NCBI GenBank assembly: GCA_002314445.1
Contig: DCFX01000047.1
Span: 11,231 to 72,430 of the forward strand
Length of the DNA stretch: 61,200 nucleotides
Source of the DNA: Treponema sp. UBA1793
GTDB lineage: Bacteria > Spirochaetota > Spirochaetia > Treponematales > Treponemataceae
Reading direction: 5' to 3'
Shown: piece after piece, positions 1-8,170 of the stretch
Numbering within the stretch: position 1 is the first letter of the stretch
How the letters are laid out: the number at the start of each line of letters is the position of its first letter
Program-made: the position numbers and the translations under genes
Notes under the pieces: generated by a model
What the model was told of the DNA's origin: nothing
Database searches by the model: none
Seen by the model: only the letters and a program-made list of their open reading frames with translations

Positions 1-220
1 CAAGGGGCGGGGTATTAAACCCTCCTCACGAATAAAAAAACAACAACAGACTCATAAGCTTTCGTATACCCCATCCGGGACCGTCTTGAAAGCTTCACTT
101 ACCGAACGTCCTGCTAGGTTTTAAAAAGTACTGCCGCCATCCATCATCCGTATAAAAAACGCAGAACAAAAAACTCTGATTTAATAATTTTATATTTACT
201 GATTCTTCATTTTCTTTCAC
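1..220. other. Gene-free left edge
   Basis: No convincing reading frame was found. It contains a short inverted repeat, AAGCTTTC near 57-64 and GAAAGCTT near 88-95, and an AT-rich stretch just beyond the stop codon of the secreted-protein gene that ends at 221. The inverted repeat has no adjoining T-run, so I do not call it a terminator. The edge may belong to a gene or repeat outside the window. Confidence 0.4.
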
Positions 221-1123
221 TTATTTCAGCTGAAAATATTTCTGCAGAATTTCATCAGGTCCATCTATGATCTCCGCTTTTGAGATGCTGTAATCTCCCG
301 GTGAACCGTCCTTCACCGGTCTGACAAGTTCATATTCAAGGAACCCTGCCGCATTCCTTCTTCGTTCCGTATATTGGTCTGGATATGCTTTCTTTTTCCC
401 GCTTCTTGTTTCACTCGTCTGCCTGAGTCCGGTACCTTCCGCACTGGTAAATAATCTGACGAATTCTCCGTCAGGAATCGGCCGGTAATCTTTTATAAGA
501 ATACCGTACTGGTAATCCCGGACGGCCGATATTCTTTTATCCCACCAGTCCGTACATGTTGCAGAATCACCAGTACAGGCATATTCCTGCCGCTCCACCG
601 AATTTCCGTGTTGCTGATACTGCACTATCCTGTTCTGGCTGAACTCATATGCCGGTTTTTCATTATTGAAAAGGATAACCGATTTACCGTCTTTTTTTAT
701 TACATAAGAAACATCTCCATCTGTATATGTTTTCCCATCACATTTATAAATCTTGTGTTTGTTGTTGAAGGTCAATCCATTATCCTCAACAACAATTATA
801 TATTTATCTGTTATTTGTCCACTTTTATCGAATATATAATATCGATAAGCAATCGTTCTGATGTCTGAATCATCATAAACTTTTGTACCATCCTTGAGAA
901 TTGAATATCCGTCCAGTGTAGTACGAAGTATTCTGTTTTCAAGAACGGAAATATCAGTGACATAGAGTTCATTTTTCAACAGAGGATTCCGGACATCAAA
1001 CTGATATGTCGGAGAAGTCTCCGGAAAAACGTCTTTGAAAACCGTTTCTGTATAGTCCTCCGGAAAACAGAATGATACCAGAAAAATAAAGCATACATAC
1101 AGCAGAAACTGTTTTTTTATCAT
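221..1123 (-). CDS. Secreted protein of unknown function, partner of the double-glycine-leader gene
   Basis: I do not recognise this 300-residue protein. The first ~20 residues (MIKKQFLLYVCFIFLVSF) form a Sec-type signal peptide: two lysines, then a hydrophobic core, with a cysteine-proline pair close behind that is not a clear lipobox. The rest is hydrophilic with short beta-like segments and a CTGDSATCTDWWD patch near the middle that could carry a disulfide. The start at 1123 is chosen because AAAGGAG lies 7 nt upstream; a longer frame to 1162 overlaps the upstream gene and has no such site. It lies 16 nt downstream of the double-glycine-leader gene, so the two are almost certainly co-transcribed. 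Immunity, anchoring or processing roles are all possible, but none is shown by the sequence. Confidence 0.7.
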   Translation of the reverse strand: MIKKQFLLYVCFIFLVSFCFPEDYTETVFKDVFPETSPTYQFDVRNPLLKNELYVTDISVLENRILRTTLDGYSILKDGTKVYDDSDIRTIAYRYYIFDKSGQITDKYIIVVEDNGLTFNNKHKIYKCDGKTYTDGDVSYVIKKDGKSVILFNNEKPAYEFSQNRIVQYQQHGNSVERQEYACTGDSATCTDWWDKRISAVRDYQYGILIKDYRPIPDGEFVRLFTSAEGTGLRQTSETRSGKKKAYPDQYTERRRNAAGFLEYELVRPVKDGSPGDYSISKAEIIDGPDEILQKYFQLK

Positions 1124-1139
1124 AAAGAATCTCCTTTCG

Positions 1140-2153
1140 CTATCTGATTGTATATGTCTCAATTTTTGAAATACGGTATGTATTTGTCTGTCCGGACTGG
1201 GGAGTCCCTAAAATATAGATCCGCCCGGCATCATTAGAACTGGTACCGTCATAGGTAAACTGCACCTGCCCGCGGCTGTTTGTACTGTATCCCTCAAGGA
1301 CTACCCAGTGCTGCCCTCCTTGTACGTCCTCCGCCCGTCCCAGCATATATGTTGTCCCGTCTGAAGAACCTGCTATAGAGTCCAGCGTCTGTTTCGTAAG
1401 GGTACTTTCAAAACAGTCCGACTGAACCTGCTTACCGCTGGTAAGATTTGCCCGGATTGCTGAGGTTATTTCATCCTCCGACATGAGACCGTCTGTATTG
1501 GTGTCATACGACTGGTTTACTTTTACCTCGTCAAAATCAATCCCTGTAATCTGTGTAAGCAGTTTGGCAGTTCCCGTCATTAAACAGCCGGACTTACTGT
1601 AGGTATTTCCCCCGTTCATTGAATTATCTGTTGGTGTATCTTTATATTCCTGCATCGTCAAATCGTCTGCATAGGTATTCGTAATCTGTCCCCATGAGCC
1701 GGAAGTTGTGTTTGAGCCGGTCGTTCCCGCACACGTACCAGCGGTGCTCTTTCCAGATGTTTTACCAGAAGGCACCCCTCCTGTTTTTTTATCGTTTATA
1801 CCTCCACAACTGCCTGTTGTCCCTGTATATGTACCACCTCCACAGGAATCACCAGAACCATTACCGGTACTATATTCTTTACCTGCTGAAGTTCCCTTTC
1901 CTGTAGAACCTCCACTGCAACTACCACTCGAAGATGCAGAACCATTACAGGATGTTTTTGTATTTGATTCATTACCATTGCCGTATGTAATAACATGAAG
2001 TCCGGGGCAGCTGTCATCCCTTGTATAAGAATTTGAATTCCCGCTGCCGGTATTATCACCAGAACTGCCGGAACAGCTGCCTGAGCCTCCCCCGTTCACT
2101 GCTATAAGTTCATTTACATTAAGTTCAAGGAATTCTTTAAATCCTATTTTCAT
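1140..2153 (-). CDS. Double-glycine-leader, Gly/Ser/Cys-rich secreted protein with C39-like peptidase fold
   Basis: This 337-residue protein has three parts. Residues 1-22 end in FLELNVNELIAVNGG, a close match to the leader recognised by C39-peptidase-containing ABC exporters (Gly at -1 and -2, Val -4, Leu -7, Glu -8, Leu -12, Phe -15). Residues ~23-155 are Gly/Ser/Thr/Asn-rich with seven cysteines. The C-terminal ~150 residues resemble the peptidase C39_2 fold: SGCLMTGTAKLL places a candidate Cys near 190 and GQHWVVLEGY a candidate His near 282. Between them an EF-hand-like loop, DTNTDGLMSEDE (~217-228), suggests calcium binding. The start at 2153 is preferred to an in-frame codon at 2162 because AAAGGA sits 8 nt before it. 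No exporter with a C39 domain is present in the window. The mature product could be a secreted cysteine protease, a cyclase-like enzyme or an inactive binding fold. The leader assignment is strong; the domain assignment is moderate. Confidence 0.8.
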   Translation of the reverse strand: MKIGFKEFLELNVNELIAVNGGGSGSCSGSSGDNTGSGNSNSYTRDDSCPGLHVITYGNGNESNTKTSCNGSASSSGSCSGGSTGKGTSAGKEYSTGNGSGDSCGGGTYTGTTGSCGGINDKKTGGVPSGKTSGKSTAGTCAGTTGSNTTSGSWGQITNTYADDLTMQEYKDTPTDNSMNGGNTYSKSGCLMTGTAKLLTQITGIDFDEVKVNQSYDTNTDGLMSEDEITSAIRANLTSGKQVQSDCFESTLTKQTLDSIAGSSDGTTYMLGRAEDVQGGQHWVVLEGYSTNSRGQVQFTYDGTSSNDAGRIYILGTPQSGQTNTYRISKIETYTIR

Positions 2154-2335
2154 AGCATCCATCCTTTAAAATAAAACGTTTCAAATAAATATTTTTAATT
2201 ATAATTCAAAGTATTTAATTGTCAAGAGATTATGTTATATTTAAACACCATTATTGATAATAATATACCATTTATTAATACTTTTGTTTTATTGTATATA
2301 CCATCCATAATTTTTCTCTAGTATAAGCTGTAATC

Positions 2336-2405
2336 AGTCTGCGGTCCACAGGTTCAGGGTGAACCACCGGCGGGAACACGGGTTGCCCGCACAGCTGCGC
2401 GCATA
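2336..2405. other. GC-rich hairpin island upstream of pyrE
   Basis: Between the AT-rich promoter region of the double-glycine-leader gene (about 2163-2330) and pyrE lies a short GC-rich block. It holds a perfect hairpin GGTTCA-GGG-TGAACC at 2351-2365 and a second stem GCGGG/CCCGC at 2370-2374 and 2386-2390. Neither is followed by a T-run. It could be a small structured RNA or a folded leader, or the remains of a repeat. It does not match any RNA family I can recognise well enough to name. Confidence 0.35.
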
Positions 2406-2461
2406 TTACTTTAGGAAACCCTAATCCAGAGATGTCATTTATGGTAGAAAATCCTGATTTC

Positions 2462-2478
2462 TGCTACTATATCCCGTA
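2462..2478 (+). promoter_or_regulatory. Extended -10 placed for a leaderless pyrE transcript
   Basis: TGCTACTAT ends 7 nt before the pyrE ATG at 2478, and no purine-rich ribosome-binding site separates them. If TACTAT is the -10 hexamer, transcription would start at or within a base or two of the start codon. The same arrangement recurs before several other operon-leading genes in this window, which raises confidence. No convincing -35 is visible. Confidence 0.5.
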
Positions 2479-3161
2479 TGGAACAGTATAAAAAAGATTT
2501 CATTGATTTTATGGTTGAATGTCAGGTGCTTAAGTTCGGGTCGTTCACGCTTAAAAGCGGACGGCACTCGCCGTTCTTCATGAATGCAGGCGCCTATGTT
2601 ACCGGTTCGCAGCTCGGAAGGTTGGGAAAGTACTATGCGCAGGCTGTGCACGATAATTTCGGGGACGATTTTGACGTGTTGTTCGGACCGGCATACAAGG
2701 GCATTCCGCTTGCGGTTGCGACGGTTATTGCGTACCATGAGCTGTACGGAAAGGAAATACGATACTGCTCGAACAGGAAGGAAATCAAGGATCACGGTGA
2801 TACGGGCATTCTGCTCGGCAGCAGAATCGGTGACGGTGACCGGGTTGTGATTATTGAAGACGTAACGACATCGGGTAAATCCATAGAAGAAACGTTCCCG
2901 ATTATTAAAGCGCAGGGGAGCTCTCCTGCTGCGGTAAAAATTGTCGGACTGATAGTGTCGCTCAACCGCATGGAACGAGGGCTTGAGACGGAGAAATGTG
3001 CGCTCGACGAAATAACAGAGCGGTATGCCTTTCCCGCGCGCGCCATTGTTTCAATGCAGGATGTGGTGGATGCGCTCTATACAAACGGCGGAAAAAAAAT
3101 AATAACTGACGAACTTAAAAAAGAAATAGACGCATACTACAGTGAATGGGGTGCACGCTGA
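2478..3161 (+). CDS. pyrE: Orotate phosphoribosyltransferase
   Basis: This enzyme joins orotate to PRPP to give orotidine 5'-phosphate in de novo pyrimidine synthesis and acts in the cytosol. The 227-residue length fits the family. The orotate-side segment FTLKSGRHSPFFMNAG lies near residues 23-38, and the PRPP-binding signature VVIIEDVTTSGKS near 122-134 has the expected acidic pair and TTSGKS loop. The catalytic-loop region FDVLFGPAYKGIPLA is also present. The gene heads an apparent operon: its TGA overlaps the ATG of the next gene by one base. There is no evident Shine-Dalgarno sequence; a -10-like hexamer lies directly upstream, so translation is probably leaderless. No pyrimidine-responsive attenuator was seen. 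Confidence 0.95.
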   Translation: MEQYKKDFIDFMVECQVLKFGSFTLKSGRHSPFFMNAGAYVTGSQLGRLGKYYAQAVHDNFGDDFDVLFGPAYKGIPLAVATVIAYHELYGKEIRYCSNRKEIKDHGDTGILLGSRIGDGDRVVIIEDVTTSGKSIEETFPIIKAQGSSPAAVKIVGLIVSLNRMERGLETEKCALDEITERYAFPARAIVSMQDVVDALYTNGGKKIITDELKKEIDAYYSEWGAR

Positions 3162-4102
3162 TGCGGAACGGGAAAATCTGCGGCAGGGAAAGTCTGTACA
3201 GGCTGCTGACAGTTATCTGCATTTTCACCTTTTTTCCGGTTCTTTCGCTGACTGCGGCGGATTCGTCCGTCGATGCCAAAGCTATTAACACGACGGCACT
3301 GCAGGCGTTTAAATCGAAACATGCAGAACGGATCGTATCGCTTTCTCCGGCTGCGACGGAAATACTCTGTGCCGTCGGCGCGTTCAGTCAGATTGCGGCG
3401 CGGACCGATTTCTGCGACTATCCTGCGGAAGTAAAAATGCTTTCCTCCGTCGGGGGATTCGACGGAAAAACGCTTTCCATTGAAAAAATCATTTCGTATA
3501 AACCCGACCTCGTGTATGCGACGCACGGCATGCACGATTATCTTGTTAATACGCTGCGATCCTACGGCATCCAGGTGTACATTTCCGATGCGTCGTTTGT
3601 AAAGGACGTCCTCACAGAAATCGCCGATATGGGCAGCATAACGGGACACGAAGCGGAAGCGGCTGCCGTGCGGAACCATATTACATCGGTGCTTGATGCG
3701 GTGAATGCGAAGATACAGGGGCTCGCTGCTCTCTCCGTATACTGGGAAGTGTGGAACTCGCCGTACATGAGTGCGGGAAAAGATTCGTTCTTGAACGACC
3801 TTGTAACGCGTGCCGGCGGCAGCAATATTTTTGCGGACATCAATCAGGCGTATCCTGTCGTAAGCGAAGAAACGATTATTGCACGGAAGCCGGACGTCAT
3901 ACTCATTCCCGACACGGAAAGCGTTACGCCTCAGTCGGTAAAAACAAGGGCAGGATGGAGCACCATTCCGGCAGTGCGCAGCGGACGCATAATTCGTATC
4001 AACTCAGACGTAACCGCGCGCCCGGGTCCGCGTATTTCGGATGCAGTACTCCTCCTTGCAAAAGCGGTTCATCCTGAAATTTCCTTTGACGGTATTAAAT
4101 GA
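3161..4102 (+). CDS. btuF: Periplasmic cobalamin-type ABC substrate-binding protein
   Basis: This is a BtuF/TroA-fold binding protein of about 313 residues that should deliver a corrinoid or iron complex to the adjoining permease and ATPase. A signal peptide occupies roughly residues 13-34 (LLTVICIFTFFPVLSLTAA); no lipobox Cys is seen. ERIVSLSPAATEILCAVGA and the SVGGF...IEKIISYKPDLV segment are typical of the BtuF branch. The start at 3161 is chosen because it overlaps the pyrE stop codon as TGATG; a possible upstream ATG at 3146 lies inside pyrE. The next gene begins 4 bases before this stop. Cobalamin is favoured because B12-binding radical SAM proteins are also encoded in the window, but haem or ferric-siderophore uptake cannot be excluded. 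No cobalamin riboswitch was found upstream. Confidence 0.8.
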   Translation: MRNGKICGRESLYRLLTVICIFTFFPVLSLTAADSSVDAKAINTTALQAFKSKHAERIVSLSPAATEILCAVGAFSQIAARTDFCDYPAEVKMLSSVGGFDGKTLSIEKIISYKPDLVYATHGMHDYLVNTLRSYGIQVYISDASFVKDVLTEIADMGSITGHEAEAAAVRNHITSVLDAVNAKIQGLAALSVYWEVWNSPYMSAGKDSFLNDLVTRAGGSNIFADINQAYPVVSEETIIARKPDVILIPDTESVTPQSVKTRAGWSTIPAVRSGRIIRINSDVTARPGPRISDAVLLLAKAVHPEISFDGIK

Positions 4103-5127
4103 AAAACAGATACGGGCGTAAAAACGGCAGATATGTTTTCCCTGTCGTGGTGCTTGTCATGCTGCTTGCATTCTCGTTTGTCTTTGCCCTGCTCACCGGG
4201 GCGGAACGGATCAGCCTGCACGATGTTTTCAGCAGCGGCAGTGATACAGATTTTTCGCGCATCATACTTTTAAACCTGCGCCTTCCGCGGGCTGTTCTTG
4301 CCGCTCTTGCAGGCGTACTGCTTGCGGGGGCTGGCGCGGCATTCCAGCTTTTTTTCCGGAATCCGCTCGCGGAACCGGGAATTATGGGAATATCGTCGGG
4401 AGCGGCTCTCGGCGCTGTTGCCGCGGGGGTCTTCAGCATGACGCCGGTGCTTGGCGGAACTGTTTCGCCGGTAAATGCAGGGGCGTTCTGCGGTGCACTG
4501 GCAGCAGGCGTACTGGTATCCGCGCTGGGCGGAAGAAGATCGGGGCCGTCATCGACCGTTGCGCTGCTCCTGTGCGGAACGGCGCTCGGCACGCTGTATT
4601 CCGCGCTTACATCCATCATACTCCTGCTGCGTGAGAAGGAACTGCACGCGATGTACGTCTGGATGCTCGGCAGCTTCAACGGGCGCGGATGGGACGAACT
4701 CAGTTTCATCGCACTGCCGGCTGCCCTTGCAGTCATTCTGCTGCTGGTATGCGCGGTTCCGCTCGATTTGCTCGCAGGCGGAGAAAGGACTGCTGCCTCC
4801 CTTGGCGTTGAGGTGAACAGACTGCGGGTACTCGTCATGGCGGCAGGTGCACTGGCTGTATCGGCCGCAGTGTGCGCCGGCGGTACTATAGGGTTTGTGG
4901 GACTTATTGCGCCGCACATGGTACGTCGCATATACGGAGCTAAGAGCAGGGCACTCATTCCCCTTTCTATGGCTGCCGGTGCGGTGCTAATGCTCCTGTC
5001 CGACACGCTTGCACGGACGATTGCCGCCCCTGCAGAAATACCGGTCGGCGTCATAACGTCGCTGCTCGGTGCTCCGTTTTTTATTTCGCTCATTTTTTCC
5101 GACAGGGGACTGCGCAATGGATACTGA
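4099..5127 (+). CDS. btuC: FecCD/BtuC-family ABC transporter permease
   Basis: This polytopic inner-membrane subunit moves vitamin B12 or iron complexes together with the flanking binding protein and ATPase. At 342 residues it has the normal FecCD length and about ten hydrophobic segments. The family hallmarks are visible: LNLRLPRAVLAALAGVLLAG near residues 56-75, RNPLAEPGIMGISSGAALGA near 94-113, and the cytoplasmic coupling region IGFVGLIAPHMVRRIYGAKS near 267-286 followed by PLSMAAGA. It overlaps the upstream gene by 4 bases (ATGA) and the downstream gene by 11, so translation of the set is coupled. Confidence 0.92.
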   Translation: MKNRYGRKNGRYVFPVVVLVMLLAFSFVFALLTGAERISLHDVFSSGSDTDFSRIILLNLRLPRAVLAALAGVLLAGAGAAFQLFFRNPLAEPGIMGISSGAALGAVAAGVFSMTPVLGGTVSPVNAGAFCGALAAGVLVSALGGRRSGPSSTVALLLCGTALGTLYSALTSIILLLREKELHAMYVWMLGSFNGRGWDELSFIALPAALAVILLLVCAVPLDLLAGGERTAASLGVEVNRLRVLVMAAGALAVSAAVCAGGTIGFVGLIAPHMVRRIYGAKSRALIPLSMAAGAVLMLLSDTLARTIAAPAEIPVGVITSLLGAPFFISLIFSDRGLRNGY

Positions 5128-5923
5128 AAAACAGCTCCACACCCTTTCCGTGCAGAATGTGTGCGCATCATACGGAATGTCGGTCATTCTTAAGAATCTG
5201 ACACTTTCAGTTCATTCGGGCGAAATCGTGTGCCTTACAGGGCCGAACGGGTCGGGTAAATCAACGCTGCTCTCGCTTCTGGCCGGCATAGTTCCCGGTA
5301 CGCTGCACATCGATTCTGCCGACGGCATGCCGTCGTTCGACGATACGCCTGTCGGCTCTCTGGGCAGAAAGAAGGCAGCGCTTCATATTGCCTATATGAT
5401 TCAGGAAGAAAAAAGCGCATGGAATTATACGTCACGCGACATCATCCTTACCGGCAGGTATGCGCACACCGTAAACGGCGTATACCAGCAGTCCGATTAC
5501 GACGCTGTTGACAGCGTCATTGCAGCCATGGGGCTTGAATCACTCGCAGACCGCCGCATATTCAGCATGTCCGGCGGAGAAACGCAGAAGGTGAGGATTG
5601 CACGCGCGCTTGCGCAGGAGCCGGACATGCTGCTGCTTGACGAGCCTGTTGCAAACCTCGACTTCGGCTATCAGGCGGAGCTGCTCACGTTCATAAAAAA
5701 ACTCGCACATGAAAAAAATTTCGGCGTACTTGCCTCTATCCACGATTTGAATACGGCATCCCGGTTTGCAGACAGAATCGCGCTTCTTCCCCGCGGAGGC
5801 CCGTGCATCACGGGACTGGCAGAACGTGTCCTGACGCCCGATAATCTGGCCGGAGTATACAGCACTTCGTTCGGCGTCTTTACGCACCCTGTCTACGGGT
5901 GTCCGCAGGTATACACAATTTAA
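5117..5923 (+). CDS. btuD: ABC transporter ATP-binding protein, BtuD/FecE type
   Basis: This 268-residue cytoplasmic ATPase energises the BtuF/BtuC-type importer encoded just upstream. It has Walker A GPNGSGKST near residues 35-43, a Q-loop in AYMIQEEKS, the signature SMSGGETQKVRIARAL, Walker B MLLLDEPVANLD and the switch His in SIHDLN. The start at 5117 lies inside the end of the permease gene and is preceded by AGGGGA with 7 nt spacing; an in-frame codon further upstream would add residues lying wholly within the permease. The gene is followed immediately by the inverted-repeat and tandem-repeat structure at 5927-6049, which probably marks the operon end. Confidence 0.92.
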   Translation: MDTEKQLHTLSVQNVCASYGMSVILKNLTLSVHSGEIVCLTGPNGSGKSTLLSLLAGIVPGTLHIDSADGMPSFDDTPVGSLGRKKAALHIAYMIQEEKSAWNYTSRDIILTGRYAHTVNGVYQQSDYDAVDSVIAAMGLESLADRRIFSMSGGETQKVRIARALAQEPDMLLLDEPVANLDFGYQAELLTFIKKLAHEKNFGVLASIHDLNTASRFADRIALLPRGGPCITGLAERVLTPDNLAGVYSTSFGVFTHPVYGCPQVYTI

Positions 5924-5926
5924 AAA

Positions 5927-6049
5927 CCATACGTCTGCGGAACGGCCGTTAACGGCAATACGGCCGTTAACGGCAATACGGCCGTCAACGGCAATACGGC
6001 CGTCAACGGCAATACGGCCGTCAACGGCAATACGGCCGCAGACGTATGG
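5927..6049. repeat. Five 18-bp tandem repeats between 14-bp inverted repeats
   Basis: Perfect inverted repeats CCATACGTCTGCGG (5927-5940) and CCGCAGACGTATGG (6036-6049) bracket five direct copies of an 18-bp unit at 5944-6033. The unit is GGCCGTTAACGGCAATAC in the first two copies and GGCCGTCAACGGCAATAC in the last three; a partial sixth copy merges into the right arm. Each unit contains a palindromic or near-palindromic core (GCCGTTAACGGC). The element fills the space between the convergent ABC operon and the amylase gene and could be a bidirectional terminator or processing site. There is no T-run. The copy number is likely to vary between strains. Confidence 0.9.
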
Positions 6050-6057
6050 AACTTATC

Positions 6058-7764
6058 TCAGAAAGACGGCGTTACGGAAGTAGTCCCCGGATAACTTGCG
6101 TTACTGTTTGAAGACCACGTTAATCCGCTTGCTGACGTACTCACGGAACTGCCGAGGCTGTAGCTGCCCTTCATGACTTTCCACTCGAACGAACCGGCTG
6201 ACGGAACTGTGACTGATGCAGTCCAGACATTGCCTGTCGACCAGGTACCGCGCACCGCCGTTGTCCAGGAGTTTCCTTCCGTGAACGAACCTGTGAAATA
6301 CAGAGCATTACCGTATCCGGCGTCATACGTTGCGGAAAGCGTTACACTGGAACCTGATGAACCGGAACCTTCCCAGACAGCGAAGTTCGTGCCCGAATAA
6401 ACGTTCGTGTAATCGCCGGACGGCGTGTAGCTGTCTCCGCCGATCTTCACGATGAGCGTTTTTGTTTCTCCCGTAATCTGTGCGACGTACAGCGTCGTTG
6501 TTGCAGCAAGTACGGAAATGGCACTGTCATAGCAGACACCTGCTTCCTGCCGGATACTGATAAGCTTGTTAATATGCTGCTGAAGCGTATACGAAGTGCC
6601 GCTGACCGACATACCGCCTTTATACTGAGAGGTACTGCCGGTAAAGTAATGCTGCCATGCCACGCACGGATAGCCGGGATGAGTCAGGATAAACGCGTAT
6701 GCAGGGCCGAGGTCGCCGGGATCTATTGACCAGAGATTCTGGGTGCTTCCGGTGTCGTGGTTGTCTATGAACGTTACGGCATAAGACGGTGCCTGACGGA
6801 AAAGATTATTGGAATCGGCAAGAAGAGACATATTCCAGCAGGTAAGATTATCCTTGTAGCCGAACGCATAATTCAGGTTGCCCTTCAGGACAAAATCGAA
6901 TGCGCGCGATTTGTATCCGCCGGTTTCCGTTGCGTTTATCCAGCTCATTATTTCGCTTTCCCAGTTTGAGGAATTAAAAGTGTCGGAAGGCCAGTATTCA
7001 CCAACCGAAAATCCGGCAGATGTCGCCGCATCGTATTTCCCGACGTAATAACCGGCATATCCTTTTACAAAGTCGTATCTCCAGCCGACAAAACCGTCCG
7101 CTTTCAGAACGCCGGTCATCCATGTAATGATTCCGTTCTGTACGTCGGTATTTGTATGATCAAGATCGCGACCCGCGGAGTATCCGTCACCAGTATCCGC
7201 GTTTCCCCTTTTGCTTGAAGCCATCATTGCGGACGAACTGGAGAAACCTTCATCGTCGCTGCAGATTGAATAGAAATCGTCATTCCATTTCGGATTGGTA
7301 AAATCACCCCAGTCAGTCGAGCCGCAGCGGTGGTTTATAACAATGTCTGCAATCGCTTTGGCAGGAGATATCGCGCTGATCGCGGCCTTCAGCTGAGTCT
7401 CCGTCCCGTACTCTGAATTAAGGTCGTTCAGCTGCGTCGGAAGATATCCCTCGCTGGAAACTGCAAGGCTCGGCGGCGGAAACCAGACGTACGCGAATTC
7501 ACTCTTGATGGCATCGGCATTGTTAATCATCGTCTGATACCATGACGTAGAACTGCTTTCCGTTGCACTGGCCCAGTTAAATCCCTGCAGCATAACGCCG
7601 CTTTTGTCCGAAGTCGTTGTCGATGATACCGACCTCGACACTGCCGTTACTGAGGCACTTTCACTGCTGCTTCCTGTTGTTCCTGAACAGCCGGTAAGGC
7701 TGACTGCAAGAACAAGCCCGAGAATGCACATGATGCCTTTACGGATCAATTTTTGTGCTTTCAT
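6058..7764 (-). CDS. Secreted lipoprotein alpha-amylase, GH13, with C-terminal starch-binding-like module
   Basis: This enzyme hydrolyses internal alpha-1,4 bonds of starch or glycogen, probably at the cell surface. The 568-residue protein opens with a lipoprotein signal (lipobox LTGC, Cys near 26) and a Ser/Thr-rich linker. The GH13 conserved regions are all present: ADIVINH (~139-145), GWRYDFVKGYA (~227-237, nucleophile Asp ~231), GEYW (~255-258, acid/base Glu ~256) and FIDNHDT (~332-338, third catalytic Asp ~337). The wording VWFPPPSLAVSSEGYLP and GWRYDFVKGY resembles the plant-type amylases of GH13. The last ~95 residues look like a CBM20/E-set starch-binding module (NALYFTGSF, WTTAVRGTW, FEWKVMKGS). 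The start at 7764 has AGGGGG upstream. The gene stands alone. Confidence 0.93.
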   Translation of the reverse strand: MKAQKLIRKGIMCILGLVLAVSLTGCSGTTGSSSESASVTAVSRSVSSTTTSDKSGVMLQGFNWASATESSSTSWYQTMINNADAIKSEFAYVWFPPPSLAVSSEGYLPTQLNDLNSEYGTETQLKAAISAISPAKAIADIVINHRCGSTDWGDFTNPKWNDDFYSICSDDEGFSSSSAMMASSKRGNADTGDGYSAGRDLDHTNTDVQNGIITWMTGVLKADGFVGWRYDFVKGYAGYYVGKYDAATSAGFSVGEYWPSDTFNSSNWESEIMSWINATETGGYKSRAFDFVLKGNLNYAFGYKDNLTCWNMSLLADSNNLFRQAPSYAVTFIDNHDTGSTQNLWSIDPGDLGPAYAFILTHPGYPCVAWQHYFTGSTSQYKGGMSVSGTSYTLQQHINKLISIRQEAGVCYDSAISVLAATTTLYVAQITGETKTLIVKIGGDSYTPSGDYTNVYSGTNFAVWEGSGSSGSSVTLSATYDAGYGNALYFTGSFTEGNSWTTAVRGTWSTGNVWTASVTVPSAGSFEWKVMKGSYSLGSSVSTSASGLTWSSNSNASYPGTTSVTPSF

Positions 7765-8170
7765 TCCAGACCCCCTACAATATAACTTTATATATGCCTG
7801 TACAGCTCTTATTTGCGCAGTATCAGGCAGTTTTCAACCAACTGGGATTCTTTCGTGCGGCAGATATACTGTCATGCTGCATAAGGCAGGGATGTTGATC
7901 AGTTCGTTTAACAGAAGAAGAAAATGCAGATACGGTCATGTCGCTCTCCCAACGATTTCAAATTATCACGCACCTTTTTAAATCTGTCAACTTTTTAGTA
8001 TTTTATTCTCTTTAATATATGTTAATTTGTATATTATTCACTATTTTTATAACTTTATTCACTTTTTGGTTATAACAGCCGGGGCAGTAAACCCTCTTAC
8101 CAGTAAACAGCCTCCGTGCCCGAATAAAACGGTACAAGCACAAAACGGTAAAATCTGCTATGCTGTATGC
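7765..8170. other. Intergenic region with divergent promoters
   Basis: This is 406 bases between the divergent amylase and YgiQ genes. Close to the amylase start are AT-rich -10-like hexamers (TATATA, TATATT region near 7775-7795). Close to YgiQ is TGCTATGCT ending 6 nt before its ATG. The middle, about 7980-8080, is strongly AT-rich. An upstream in-frame extension of YgiQ (from a TTG at 8027) lacks conserved character and is not taken as coding. No RNA gene was recognised. Confidence 0.5.

Noticed and set aside
1..120. Resemblance of the first ~30 bases to a stretch near 8083-8110 (both with GGGGC and TAAACCCTC)
   Set aside because: The match is short and gapped; too weak to call a repeat family without a genome search.
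1708..1998. Plus-strand proline/leucine-rich frame opposite the Gly/Ser-rich region
   Set aside because: It is the mirror of the low-complexity Gly/Ser/Thr codons of the double-glycine-leader gene and has no start signal.
2340..2395. FMN-riboswitch-like words (CAGGGTGAACCACCGGCGG) upstream of pyrE
   Set aside because: Only the ACCGGCGG neighbourhood resembles the RFN element; the 3' half and closing helix are absent and pyrE is not a flavin gene.
4095..5171. Long minus-strand frame antisense to the BtuC-type permease
   Set aside because: Composition is the Ser/Pro/Ala-rich shadow of a GC-rich hydrophobic gene; the plus strand encodes a clear FecCD permease.
8027..8170. N-terminal extension of the YgiQ gene
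   Set aside because: It begins at TTG in AT-rich promoter-like DNA, and the family homology starts at the 8171 ATG.
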